This document shows positions 28,192 to 37,700 of a DNA stretch of 59,119 nucleotides, one piece after another; position 1 is the first letter of the stretch; every line of letters starts with the position of its first letter. Source of the DNA: Robiginitalea aestuariiviva (GTDB lineage Bacteria; Bacteroidota; Bacteroidia; Flavobacteriales; Flavobacteriaceae); NCBI RefSeq assembly GCF_029537735.1, contig NZ_JARPUQ010000002.1, positions 15,389 through 74,507 on the forward strand, in the 5' to 3' direction. The translations under genes were made by a program, and so were the position numbers. The notes beneath the pieces were generated by a model. It worked only from the letters and a program-made list of their open reading frames with translations. It ran no database searches and was not told the DNA's origin.

Positions 28192-29091
28192 CTACTTCAG
28201 GTGCGCATCAAAAAAGGCTATCGTGCGCTCCCAGGCCAGCTGGGCGGCCTTTTGGTCGTAACGGGGGGTGGTGTCGTTGTGGAACCCGTGGTTTACCTCC
28301 GGGTATACATGGGCCGTATAGGATTTCCCCCGGGCTTTGAGGGCGGCCTCGTAGGCGGGCCACCCGGCATTTACGCGCTGGTCCAGCCCGGCGTAGTGCA
28401 GCAACAGGGGCGCCTGTATGTCCGCTACCATTTCCTCCGGGGGCTGCCCCCCGTAAAAGGGTACGGCGGCGTCCAGTTCGGGCAGGCGCGCGGCCATCAT
28501 GTTGGAGATCCATCCGCCAAAGCAAAAGCCCACTACCCCTACCTTGCCCGTGCTGTCCGGGTGTGTATCCAGGTAGCGGAAGGCCGCAATAAAGTCTTCG
28601 AGCATTTCATTGCGGTCGCGCTGGCGCTGCAGGGTCCGGCCGTCGTCGTCGTTACCGGGATAGCCACCCAGGGGGGTCAGGGCATCCGGCGCCAGGGCCA
28701 GGTAACCGGCCAGGGCTGCACGCCGGCAAACGTCTTCAATATGCGGGTTGAGCCCGCGGTTTTCATGAACTACCACTATCCCGGGGAGAGGGCCTTGTGC
28801 CTTGGCGGGTTTGGCCAGCAGGCCTTTGATACTTCCCCCGCCCTGGGGGGAATCGTAAGTGATGTAATCCGTGCTCAGGCGCGGGTCGTCCTGTGGCACC
28901 TGCAGCCGGGTCACGTAGTCCGGCATAATGAAGCTCATCAAAGACATCACGGTTATCCCTCCAACGGCGTAGGTAGACAACTTGTCCATAAACTGGCGGC
29001 GGTTAATCTGGTTGTGGGCATAGGCGTCGTACAGGTCAAAGACTTCCTGGCTGATGTCTTCCTTCCGGAGTTTTTTCATGGCGGGTAGCAT
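28192..29091 (-). CDS. Dienelactone hydrolase family protein, Tat-like signal
   Basis: 299-residue alpha/beta hydrolase of the dienelactone hydrolase family. The catalytic Cys is in [11 protein letters not shown], with the expected Asp and the His in [15 protein letters not shown]. The N-terminus has a cytosolic stretch, then [25 protein letters not shown], a twin-arginine-like export signal or membrane anchor. An ATG four codons inside (29079, MKKLRKED) is an equally good start. A TACCTTAG element on the minus strand (29118-29111) is a possible promoter. Natural substrate is unknown. Confidence 0.82.
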   Translation of the reverse strand: MLPAMKKLRKEDISQEVFDLYDAYAHNQINRRQFMDKLSTYAVGGITVMSLMSFIMPDYVTRLQVPQDDPRLSTDYITYDSPQGGGSIKGLLAKPAKAQGPLPGIVVVHENRGLNPHIEDVCRRAALAGYLALAPDALTPLGGYPGNDDDGRTLQRQRDRNEMLEDFIAAFRYLDTHPDSTGKVGVVGFCFGGWISNMMAARLPELDAAVPFYGGQPPEEMVADIQAPLLLHYAGLDQRVNAGWPAYEAALKARGKSYTAHVYPEVNHGFHNDTTPRYDQKAAQLAWERTIAFFDAHLK

Positions 29092-29160
29092 TTAAGGTTG
29101 CGGATGCTACCTAAGGTATGGAATTCCAGCCGGCCTGGCAAGGTGCTGCATTTCAGGGGG

Positions 29161-29191
29161 AAACAAAAGCGGCCCCCCGAAAGGAGGGCCG
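29161..29191 (-). terminator. Rho-independent terminator of the GerW operon
   Basis: Inverted repeat cggcccccc-gaaa-ggagggccg (29170-29191, 8 of 9 pairs) is followed on the minus strand by CTTTTGTTTC. It lies 22 bp past the GerW stop. Confidence 0.7.
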
Positions 29192-29213
29192 TAAAGGTTG
29201 GCGTCAAAGGCGG

Positions 29214-29588
29214 TTAAACCATTTCAGCTTCTTTTTCTTTCCGGCGGGTTTCCACCAGTTTTTCGATCAGGTCCGGAACTTTTTCAAAAGCTGCGGACAG
29301 GCCGTGTGCTTTACCCGCTTCCAGGAAGGAGATGTTGTCTTTGTAGGTAACCAGGAAGCCAACAGGCTCAACACCTACACCGCCACCAGCGCCAAGGCCC
29401 TGGCCGATGCCTTTTTTAGGGGCGTTGCCTTCTCCGCCTCCGGATCCAAATCCAAGTCCTACTTTGATCACCGGTACACAGGTAAATTCCCCCAGTTTAA
29501 AGGGTTCACCCACTACCGTTTCAGTTTTGGCCTCTGATTTTAAAAAATCAGTGACTCTGCCGAGGAGTTCTTCATAATGCATTTCCAT
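29214..29588 (-). CDS. GerW/YtfJ family protein
   Basis: 124 residues (start at ATG 29588; a start at 29612 would overlap the preceding gene). The sequence matches the GerW/YtfJ family: an N-terminal amphipathic helix (HYEELLGRVTDFLKSEAKTETVVGEPF), then VPVIKVGLGFGSGGG, a Gly-rich centre (GIGQGLGAGGGVGVEPVGFLV) and a charged C-terminal helix. Named for a Bacillus spore germination protein, the family also occurs in non-sporulating bacteria where its role is unknown. It follows the DUF2953-like gene by 10 nt, the same pairing seen in Bacillus (ytfI-ytfJ). The operon promoter carries a CRP/FNR-type box. Confidence 0.85.
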   Translation of the reverse strand: MEMHYEELLGRVTDFLKSEAKTETVVGEPFKLGEFTCVPVIKVGLGFGSGGGEGNAPKKGIGQGLGAGGGVGVEPVGFLVTYKDNISFLEAGKAHGLSAAFEKVPDLIEKLVETRRKEKEAEMV

Positions 29589-29598
29589 GATTAAGGGT

Positions 29599-30099
29599 TT
29601 ATGGGTTAACAAATGATTTTAAGAGTCTGACGGGCCGGTTGGTAACCCGGAAGGCCAGCCGGTTCTGATTCCAGAAATTTACCCGGAAGGCCGTGCCCCG
29701 TTGTTGCAGCATAAAGGCCAGGGGATAGAGTTGGGCATTCCAGACGGGGTCTCCCGTATCCAGGTCCCAACTGAATTGCCGCACCCTGAAGCTGCGGAAT
29801 ACCTGTATCCAATTGACCTGCCGATGGTTCCCGGATTTTTTGGGCCGGGATTTTATCCTTTTTTTACGTTTGTCGTGCATCCGCACCAGGTCCGTGGGTT
29901 TCCAGCAATAGGTGGCAAAAGGGACATGCAGGCGCAGGTGGATGAGCTCTTCCCGGTCGTCTTCCAGGCGGGCCCAGGCCAGGTGCCCGGCCCGGAGCTC
30001 CAGTTTCCTGGAGGCGGTGTCTGCCACCAGTTCCAGGGGCATCCAAAGCAGGTAGGCCAGCAGTCCCAGCAAAATTCCGATGCCGATGATCCAGACCAT
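29599..30099 (-). CDS. DUF2953-like membrane-anchored protein
   Basis: 166 residues with one N-terminal membrane helix (VWIIGIGILLGLLAYLLWMPLELV), a beta-rich stretch (LELRAGHLAWARL), a Lys/Arg-rich middle (DKRKKRIKSRPKK) and a C-terminal domain (FRVRQFSWDLDTGDPVWNAQLYPLAF). The pattern fits DUF2953 (YtfI), which neighbours GerW/YtfJ in Firmicutes. First gene of a two-gene operon under regulon site 2. Function is unknown. Confidence 0.65.
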   Translation of the reverse strand: MVWIIGIGILLGLLAYLLWMPLELVADTASRKLELRAGHLAWARLEDDREELIHLRLHVPFATYCWKPTDLVRMHDKRKKRIKSRPKKSGNHRQVNWIQVFRSFRVRQFSWDLDTGDPVWNAQLYPLAFMLQQRGTAFRVNFWNQNRLAFRVTNRPVRLLKSFVNP

Positions 30100-30116
30100 A
30101 CCGAATTCGTTTGTGG

Positions 30117-30159
30117 CAAAGAAAATAAAGGAAAGGCGCCTGTACCATGATCTGGGTCA
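30117..30159 (-). promoter_or_regulatory. CRP/FNR-type box plus promoter (regulon site 2)
   Basis: TGATCTGGGTCA (30148-30159) lies 23 nt from the minus-strand element TTTCTTTG (30124-30117), 17 nt before the DUF2953-like ATG. No matching element exists at this distance on the plus strand, so the divergent DUF6090 gene is probably not the target. Confidence 0.65.
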
Positions 30160-30267
30160 GGCAGATGGGAAATCTTAGGGGTCTTTCGGCAGGGCTCATA
30201 AACCTGTAGCTCCTGGTGGTAAAGGCCATTGAAAAATTAATGTACATTTAAGGGATACCTGTACACC

Positions 30268-31023
30268 ATGCTACACCTGTTCCGTCGCCTGCGCAGCAAA
30301 TTTCTGGCCAAGAACCAGATCAGCCGTTACCTGGTATATGCCCTGGGCGAGATAATTTTGATAGTAGTGGGAATCCTGATCGCTCTGTACATCAATAACA
30401 GCCAGGAAACTGTCAGGGATTTAAAAATGGAGGAGTCCTATTTACTTCGGCTGGAAGACGACCTTAACCAGAATCTTAAGGAATTGGATCGTGTTATTGC
30501 CGAAACAGCTAGGAATCTGAATGCAGTTGATTCGGTGGTGGCCCTAGGGAGAGGGCATTTACCATCCATGGAGCCTCAGGACTTTTGGCATCTGTCCGGG
30601 GGCCTGCTGGAATATACTATTTTCCAGGCAGCGGAGGCTACCGTAGACGATATTATGGGTTCCGGCAGGCTGGACATTATCAAAAACCGGGAGATCCGCG
30701 AGGCTATTGCAGGTTGGAAGACTGATTTAATTTCCATCCGATCGCTGGAAGAAGATTATAAGGCAACCTTCAACATGCTACTGGCTTATTACCGCAAATC
30801 CCTTCCTATTTACAAATACTATGGTTCGCAAACCTCCGAAAAGATCTCGAAGGATGAAATGGAACAAATTCTTGCGGATTTTGAATTTTTGAATCTGGTA
30901 AGCCATATTGGGTTTCCGGCGGGGGCATTGCATCAGGAGTATGTCAGGCAGAAGATTCAGGTCATGGAGCTTCAGAAAAAGGTGCATGTCGAATTAAAGC
31001 GATTCCCCAAAAGGGATGAATGA
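30268..31023 (+). CDS. DUF6090 family membrane-anchored protein
   Basis: 251 residues. The N-terminus LFRRLRSKFLAKNQISRYLVYALGEIILIVVGILIALYINN is the hallmark of DUF6090, a family very common in Flavobacteria: a short basic leader, one membrane helix, then a soluble region with long helices (about residues 50-245). The rest is mostly helical, with no catalytic motif. Function is unknown. TACATTTA at about 30243-30250 is a possible promoter. It precedes the cyclase gene by 120 bp; a functional link is not evident. Confidence 0.8.
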   Translation: MLHLFRRLRSKFLAKNQISRYLVYALGEIILIVVGILIALYINNSQETVRDLKMEESYLLRLEDDLNQNLKELDRVIAETARNLNAVDSVVALGRGHLPSMEPQDFWHLSGGLLEYTIFQAAEATVDDIMGSGRLDIIKNREIREAIAGWKTDLISIRSLEEDYKATFNMLLAYYRKSLPIYKYYGSQTSEKISKDEMEQILADFEFLNLVSHIGFPAGALHQEYVRQKIQVMELQKKVHVELKRFPKRDE

Positions 31024-31142
31024 CTTAAAGCCTAATAGCTGATGAAAAGTACAAAGGGTAGTAGTTAAATGCGTCTTGCTTCCGTTCAAGCATTCTGGGT
31101 ACTTTACCTTAGCACATTAGGATTTTTCATACATTTAACCGT

Positions 31143-33119
31143 ATGGGGATCAAGCGATTTAGGGGATTCAGCCGTTCCGGACCGGGATTATTTTTAGGCC
31201 TAATGCTTGCTATAGCCCTGCTGGGCACCCAAAAAAGCAGGGCGGAAGCGCCCCAGGAACCCACCCAGACCGATACCACCCAGCTGCGTTTGCTCCTGCA
31301 GCGGTTTGACGCTCTTCGTTTTTCCGAGCCGGATTCCGCCCTGCAAATATCCCTGGAAGCCATTGCCCTTTCCCAGGCGGTTGGCGAGCCGCGCAGCCGG
31401 GCCCGTGCCCTGAAAAATGCAGGGACCATCCATTTTGACCGGGGGGATTACAACGATGCCCTGGACTATTATACCCGTTCCCTGGAGGCTTTCGAACGGG
31501 AACAGGACACCCTGGGGATCAGCAACCTTCAGAGTAACATCGGCTCGGTGTACCAGACTATAGGGGACAATCCACGCGCCCTTGAGTATTTTATCAATTC
31601 CCTGAAAAATGCAGAGGCAGTCCAAAACACCATGCGCATTGGCACGGCCTACCTGAATATCGGCACGGCCTATTCCAATGATGAACTCACCTATGACCAG
31701 GCTATTTTCAACTACGGTAAATCCCTGGAATATTTTACCAGGGACGGGTATGACCTGGGAATGGCGGTGGCGAATATCAATATAGGGGAACTGTATCTGC
31801 TGCAGGAACGCCCCATAGAAGCCATGCCCCACCTGATGGAAGCCCTGGAGCAGTTTCGTGAACTGCAGATGGACCCGGCCACCCCCCTGAATTATATGGG
31901 GCAGGCCTATGCCATTATGGGGCAGAACAGCCGGGCCATTGAATTCTATCAGCAGGCCCTGGAATCGGCACGGGAAAAGGGCAGCCGGATGGAGGAAACC
32001 AAGGCCTACCTGGGCCTGGGCGAAACCTACCTGAAGCTGCAGCAGGCCACGCCTGCGCTGCGGTACCTCGAAAATGCCCTGGAGGTGGCTAAGGAAACGG
32101 GTCTGAAATACGAACAAAGCCGCGCCTATGAAGGGTTTTCCCAAGCTTATGAACTACTGGGCGATTTCCGGAAGGCCCTGGAGGCGCAGCAACAATACAC
32201 CGAGGTGCAGGATGCACTAAGGAAGGATGACTATGAGGACCAGATGTCGCGGCTTCGGGCAACCTTCGACCTGGAGCGCAAGGAGCAGGAAATCGAGTTG
32301 CTGAACGCCGAAAACAGCCTCAATACCCTGCAGATCGAAAAAGATGCGCGGGCCAAGTTGTTGCTTACCATTATCCTGGGGTTGTTCCTGGCCATCATTG
32401 CCGGCTTTGTCTTCCAGTTTTTCTATATCCGCCGGTCCAACCGCCGCCTGGCCTTTGAGCAAAACCGGTCGGAACAGATCCTGTTGAATATCCTGCCCAA
32501 GGAAACGGCGGACGAACTCAAGGAACACGGTTTTATTAAAGCCAAGGAGTTTGAACAGATTACCGTCTTGTTTACCGATTTTAAGGCCTTTAGTGTGATT
32601 GCCGAACGCATTTCCGCCGATAAGCTGGTCAAAAGCGTGGACTACTACTTCAAGAATTTTGACGAGATTACCGAAAGGCACAACCTGGAGAAGGTCAAGA
32701 CCATTGGCGATGCCTATATGTGTGCCGGGGGCATCCCTACCCCCAATACCACGCATGCGCAGGATGCCATGGGAGCCGCCCTGGAAATCCTGCAGTTTGT
32801 GAAGGATACCGAGATCGATCCGCCCAAGGGAATTTATCCCTTCAAAATAAGGATTGGATTGAATTCGGGCCCGGTAGTGGCCGGGGTGGTAGGTACCCGG
32901 AAATTCGCTTACGATATCTGGGGCAGTACCGTAAATATTGCCGCGCGTATGGAATCCGGATCTGTACCTGGGCGGATCAATGTTTCCGAAAACACCTATC
33001 AGCTGCTACGGGATCAGTACACATTTACCTACAGGGGGGAAATGGAAGTCAAGAACAAGCAGGTGCTGCGCATGTACTTCGTGGAGGTGCCTGAAACAGA
33101 TCCGTCATGGAGCAGTTAA
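31143..33119 (+). CDS. TPR - transmembrane - class III adenylate cyclase
   Basis: 658 residues. N-terminal signal-anchor (LFLGLMLAIALLGTQ), about seven TPR-type repeats across residues 80-355 (periplasmic by prediction), a coiled coil (about 360-402), a membrane helix (404-428), a short signalling helix (FEQNRSEQILLNILPKETADEL), and a class III nucleotide cyclase domain (about 470-630). Catalytic residues are complete: metal Asp479 and Asp523, base-selecting Lys519 and Asp591, and transition-state Asn598 and Arg602. The Lys/Asp pair indicates ATP rather than GTP as substrate, so cAMP is the expected product. Periplasmic TPR sensing coupled to cytosolic cAMP synthesis is inferred. An HD-domain gene follows in the same direction. 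Confidence 0.9.
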   Translation: MGIKRFRGFSRSGPGLFLGLMLAIALLGTQKSRAEAPQEPTQTDTTQLRLLLQRFDALRFSEPDSALQISLEAIALSQAVGEPRSRARALKNAGTIHFDRGDYNDALDYYTRSLEAFEREQDTLGISNLQSNIGSVYQTIGDNPRALEYFINSLKNAEAVQNTMRIGTAYLNIGTAYSNDELTYDQAIFNYGKSLEYFTRDGYDLGMAVANINIGELYLLQERPIEAMPHLMEALEQFRELQMDPATPLNYMGQAYAIMGQNSRAIEFYQQALESAREKGSRMEETKAYLGLGETYLKLQQATPALRYLENALEVAKETGLKYEQSRAYEGFSQAYELLGDFRKALEAQQQYTEVQDALRKDDYEDQMSRLRATFDLERKEQEIELLNAENSLNTLQIEKDARAKLLLTIILGLFLAIIAGFVFQFFYIRRSNRRLAFEQNRSEQILLNILPKETADELKEHGFIKAKEFEQITVLFTDFKAFSVIAERISADKLVKSVDYYFKNFDEITERHNLEKVKTIGDAYMCAGGIPTPNTTHAQDAMGAALEILQFVKDTEIDPPKGIYPFKIRIGLNSGPVVAGVVGTRKFAYDIWGSTVNIAARMESGSVPGRINVSENTYQLLRDQYTFTYRGEMEVKNKQVLRMYFVEVPETDPSWSS

Positions 33120-33254
33120 CAGGCGCTTTGCAGTCAGGTCGCTTAGAAATTCAAAATCTCATAGGACACCCGGGGATTTGCCGGGACCTTTATGCAATAT
33201 TTACTGTGCGGGGCAGTTACCAATTAGGAACCTTCCCGTATTTGGATTGAATCT

Positions 33255-33863
33255 ATGGAATTAGAAAACAGTAGTTTATATCCCGATATCTGCCACCGTA
33301 TCCTGGAGGACCTGGCTCAAAAACTGCCATCCTACCTCACCTATCATTGCCTGGAGCATACCCTGGATGTGGCCAACGTCTGCAACCGCTATATCGATTA
33401 CTATATGGTGGCCGAGCCTGTCGCCCGGCTCATTCGGATTGCGGCTGTGGCCCATGATTACGGATATATCTACGGCCCGAAGGATCACGAGGAGCGGAGT
33501 ATTACCGAGGTGCGCCCCATGCTAACAGACTACTCGGAAAAGGAGATTGCCCTGGTTGAAGGCCTGATCCGGGCCACCAAAGTGCCCCAGTATCCCCGGA
33601 ATCTCTACGAGGAAATCCTGGCCGATGCAGACCTGGATTATCTGGGACGGGGAGATTATGAGCCGCTGAGTGATCTGCTCTACAAGGAATTCCTCCATTT
33701 TGGGGTGGTAAAAAACCCAGAGGAATGGGTGCAGGTGCAGATTCGGTTCCTGGAGGGGCATGCCTACCATACGGACTGGGCCATCCGCCATCGGGTAGCG
33801 GAAAAAAAGAAGGTATTGGAAGCCCTGCGGGCACAGGTGGTAACCCCGCCTGAAAAAGGCTAG
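33255..33863 (+). CDS. HD-domain phosphohydrolase
   Basis: 202 residues with a complete HD signature: His35 in YHCLEHTLDVANVC, His67-Asp68 in AAVAHDYGYIY, and the late Asp in ILADADLDYLG (about 124-128). The fold resembles the HD half of Bacteroidota fusion proteins that join an HD domain to a DUF5706/Pycsar-effector membrane domain. Here the HD part is a free-standing gene, and a PycTM-like gene sits convergently with a 4-nt overlap of stops. It follows the adenylate cyclase by 135 bp. A role as a cyclic-nucleotide or nucleotide phosphohydrolase is plausible but inferred. Confidence 0.82.
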   Translation: MELENSSLYPDICHRILEDLAQKLPSYLTYHCLEHTLDVANVCNRYIDYYMVAEPVARLIRIAAVAHDYGYIYGPKDHEERSITEVRPMLTDYSEKEIALVEGLIRATKVPQYPRNLYEEILADADLDYLGRGDYEPLSDLLYKEFLHFGVVKNPEEWVQVQIRFLEGHAYHTDWAIRHRVAEKKKVLEALRAQVVTPPEKG

Positions 33864-34393
33864 AGGAAGAGCGCTGCCACCACCGTAAGTACCCCAATCA
33901 GCATAGGGACAAAACTGTACACCAGGTTCCGGACGGAATTGTTTACATCGCTGAATTTTTTGTCTGCAATCAGCGAATTCACATAAATCTGCTCGCCAAG
34001 CTGGGCGTAAAGGCGCTGGTCGTCTTCCAGCAACTCGTGAAACCGTTCGGCAAACTTGTGGATATCCCCGTATTTGGTAATCACATCGTGGAAGAAGAAC
34101 ATATTCTGGTCGAACTTGGTCTCGATCTGCGGTAGGAAACAGCGAAAGCTGTAGTAGATGGAACGGCAGACAAAGAAGGTGAAAATGAGTAAAACCCCAA
34201 TCAAGAAAGCACTGAGTTTAAAGGAGGTCTCTATACTGGTCACGATCTGCAGCACTACCCCCAGCAATAATCCATAGAAAGAAATAATAAGCCCGGCCTT
34301 GATTTCAGAAGAACGGTTCAGGCCGTTGATATAGGAAATGGTTTCCCAGTAAACGCTCAGTTTTTCCTCGGCCTGTAATTTTTTTCCGGACAT
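33860..34393 (-). CDS. Pycsar-effector-like (PycTM/DUF5706-like) membrane protein
   Basis: 177 residues. An amphipathic N-terminal helix (SVYWETISYINGLNRSSEIKAG) leads into two adjacent membrane helices (about 32-53 LIISFYGLLLGVVLQIVTSI; 60-84 SAFLIGVLLIFTFFVCRSIYY). A cytosolic helical region of about 70 residues follows, with EQIYVNSLIADKKFSDVNNS, and a final membrane helix (157-177). This topology and the motifs around the first helix fit DUF5706, the effector family of Pycsar anti-phage systems, in which a membrane protein responds to a cyclic nucleotide. Homology is judged by eye, so a generic membrane protein remains possible. Promoter-like TACCTTTA lies on the minus strand near 34425-34418. 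Confidence 0.62.
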   Translation of the reverse strand: MSGKKLQAEEKLSVYWETISYINGLNRSSEIKAGLIISFYGLLLGVVLQIVTSIETSFKLSAFLIGVLLIFTFFVCRSIYYSFRCFLPQIETKFDQNMFFFHDVITKYGDIHKFAERFHELLEDDQRLYAQLGEQIYVNSLIADKKFSDVNNSVRNLVYSFVPMLIGVLTVVAALFL

Positions 34394-34735
34394 AAGGTTT
34401 GGGTTGCTTTGCCTTAAAGGTAGTAATAAAACTTAACGCCAAAAGGGGGTGAAATGGAAAACCACAAACGGAACCCCTTAATATTTAGCAACTTAAGATA
34501 TTGGCCGTAATGCAATTGATACGTGATTCGGAACCATTCAGGCACCATTTCCGGGCATTGGTGAATCTTTGGGGCTGCGCGTCTAATTATTTCATACTTT
34601 CAATGGTCTTCGGAAACATTGAGGCCATTCCCCCGGGGCCCCTGAAAAGGTGGTGTTTCAGAGGTAGCTCCAAATTCTTTCCTTCCCGGGCCTTTATGGT
34701 CCGGACCTATGGCGCTTTGGCCAAACAACCGCCAT
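34394..34735. other. Intergenic region upstream of the giant subtilase
   Basis: About 340 bp between divergent genes. It holds the likely minus-strand promoter of the PycTM-like gene (near 34418-34425). I see no RNA gene, box or clear hairpin. A small reading frame at 34501-34767 overlaps the next gene and has no recognisable features. ATG 34736 gives the better signal peptide for the downstream gene than 34709. Confidence 0.5.
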
Positions 34736-37700
34736 ATGAAAACATCTCGCCCCGGGTTTCTGCGTGAAACCCCCTCCCGTCTTTTGGTACTCATGGCCTG
34801 TCTCTTTTTGGGATGGGCATCCCATGCCCAGAATTATTCCACTACAGGAGCTTCTGATAACTGGGAGGATCCCGCGGCATGGACCTGCCAGGGAGGGCCC
34901 TGCCAGAAAAACCCTTATCCGGATACCGATGTCACGGGTACGGTTACCATCAACCATACCCTGAACTACTACGGCAACCCGCCCATCAATGTGCATAACG
35001 GGGGGGTCTTACTGCTGCAAGGCGCTACATTGATCAACTACAGCAACCTTAATATTTTTACCGGCGGGCTGGTAACCCTTACCGGCTCTTCGCTTACCGT
35101 AGGCCCGGGGGTCCTAAATGTAGATGGGCGCATGGAACTGACTCAGAGTGTAATTGAAAAGGATGGGAATGTGGTCAATAATTCCGAAGTGGCCCTGGAG
35201 AATGCCTGTTTCACCCTGTTGAGCGGCAATTTCAACAATTATGGTGCCCTTTCAGGCTCGGGCGGGGTGAAAGTCCTAAGTGGCAACCTGAACAATACGG
35301 GAACCTGGGATGCGGATATACAGTACTATTATGCCAATAACAGCAGCGGGTTGCCCGGGGTTCCGGGTACCCTCGAGGATCTGGAGGCCCTTTGTCGGTG
35401 CGCCCAGGTCAATTGCGATATTGAATACGCCTACGATTTCCAGTTTAAGACCGAAGGGAAACTAAGCCCGGCCCTGCTCTCCCTGGCCCTTACCTACCTG
35501 GACGCCCCGGAAACGGACCCCCTGATTTATACGATTGATACCCGCAATACCCCGGCAGACCTTACCGACGACCGGGTGCTGGTGGAAATTGTGGTCACGG
35601 ACAACCAGATCGACGCCCTTTTTACCGTGTTGCAGGGGTTTGGGATCAATACCACCCTGCAATCGGCCTCCAATCCTGCGGGGGACCTGCTTTCCGAATA
35701 CGACCTGTCCGCAGGCGTGCGGGTGGTTACCCTCTATGTACAGATAGACCAGGACCTCTTGGACCTGGACGACGAGCCTTCCCTGAACCGGGTGTACGAA
35801 CCGGCCCGGCTTACCAACCGGATTACCAGCCAGGGCGATTTTGCCCAGGGGTCCCTGGCCGGGCGCCTGGGGTGGGATGTTAGTGGAGCCGGTGTGGGGG
35901 TAGCCGTGATTTCGGATAGTTATAACAACAGGGGCGGGGCAGCCCTGGACATCGAGAACGAAGACCTGCCCGGGCCGGGCAATGCGGCCGGGTATACCAG
36001 CCCGGTATCGGTGTTGCAGGACCTGCCCGCGGGGGGCTCCGATGAAGGTCGTGCCATGTTGCAGCTGGTGCACGACGTTGCCCCGGATGCCGACCTGTAT
36101 TTCCGCACCGGCTTTATTTCCGAATACAATATGGCTGCCGGTATTACCGAAGCGGCAGCCCTGCCCGGGGTCCATATTCTGGTGGACGACCTGACCTACC
36201 TGAAGGAACCCTACTACAAGGATGGGATCATAGCCCAGGCCATAGCGGGGGTGGTGGCCTCCGGCAAGCACTATTTTACCTCGGCGGGAAATTTCGGAAA
36301 CCGCTCCTACGAAGCCGGGTTTACGCCCATGCCAGGGGATGGTCCTGCCCTGTACCGCCACCGCTTTGACGAGGACTTCCTGCAGGAACTGACCCTGAAC
36401 CCGGGCCTCTATGTGATTGGCCTGCAATGGGACGACCATTATTATTCCCTGGGGGAAGGCGGGGCCCAGGCAGACCTGGACATCTACCTGACCGATGGTT
36501 CCGGAAACAAGGAATTTGGGTACAACTGGAACAATACCGGGGCAGACCCCATAGAGCTCATGTACTTCCGGGTGCTGCAGCCCACCACTACCTACCTGAT
36601 GATCGAGCAGGCCGGAGGCAGCAGCCCCGTTCCCTTTAAATATGTGGTTTTCCGGGCCGGGGACGACGGGGCATTCCTGGCACAACCCGCCCTGAATGCC
36701 TCCACCATTGTAGGGCATGCCAATGCCCAGAGCAGTACCACCATCGGGGCTGTGCGCTACGACAACAGCCCGAATTTTGGCGGGAGCCTGCTGGCCCAGC
36801 AGTCCTCCTCCCTGGGTGGCACCTATACCGAAGGGGGCGTAAGGAACCAACCGGCCCTGATGGGGCCAACCGGGGGCGACACCTCTGTAGACCTGGGCGC
36901 CCCGGATTTTGACAACAACAACCTTCCGAACTTTTTCGGGACTTCCGCAGCGGCGCCCCATGTAGCCGCCGGCGCAGCCCTGTTGCAGGAAGCCGTGGGC
37001 AAATACCTGAAGGACCCGCAGACCGAGAGTTTCCTGCCTACGGTAGGTGATCCGGCCAACTTTGCCCCACCCCGGCTGCTGAAGGACCACGCCCTTCCTA
37101 TGCCCAATGCCTATGGGGCATACGATTATAAGCACGGGTACGGGTTTGCCGCTGTAGACGCAGCCCTGGCTTCCTTTGCCAACCCCGTTCCGAATTTCAC
37201 CCGCTTTAATTACGACGACGTGCTGGCGGCCAACCCGGATTTTGTGCCGGGAACCGAACCGTTTTACCTGACCCTGGAGGGCGCGTATTTTACAGATGCC
37301 TCTGTGGTGTATTTCCGGGGGGAGGCCCTGCCCGAAGACACCGAAGGAGACCTGGATGCCCTGAACAGCTACCAGGTAACCAGCAGTTCGCAAATCCAGG
37401 TGTACCTCGATACCTTTGTGGGTGATCCGGCTTTTTTCATCTACACCCCGCCCAATGACGCCCTGACCAACGGCTCGGATGGAGGCTCTTCCGATACCCT
37501 GAATATCCTGGACCTGCCCCGTACGGCCGTGCTGGTCCGCCCCAGGGATACCGTACGCCTGTTCGGACAGCCCAACCCGACATTCACTTTTGAAGTACTC
37601 CGGCAGCTGGATGCCAGTACTACCGAAGTCCTGCCCGAAGCCGAGATGGCCCTCTTTCTCAATCCCGCCCTTTTTCAACCGGAATTCACCACCAATGCCC

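Noticed and set aside
30160-30267. Regulon site 2 controlling DUF6090
   Set aside because: No TAnCTT-like element lies 23 nt downstream on the plus strand.
34501-34767. 88-codon frame upstream of the subtilase
   Set aside because: Overlaps the signal peptide of the real gene in another frame and has no features of its own.
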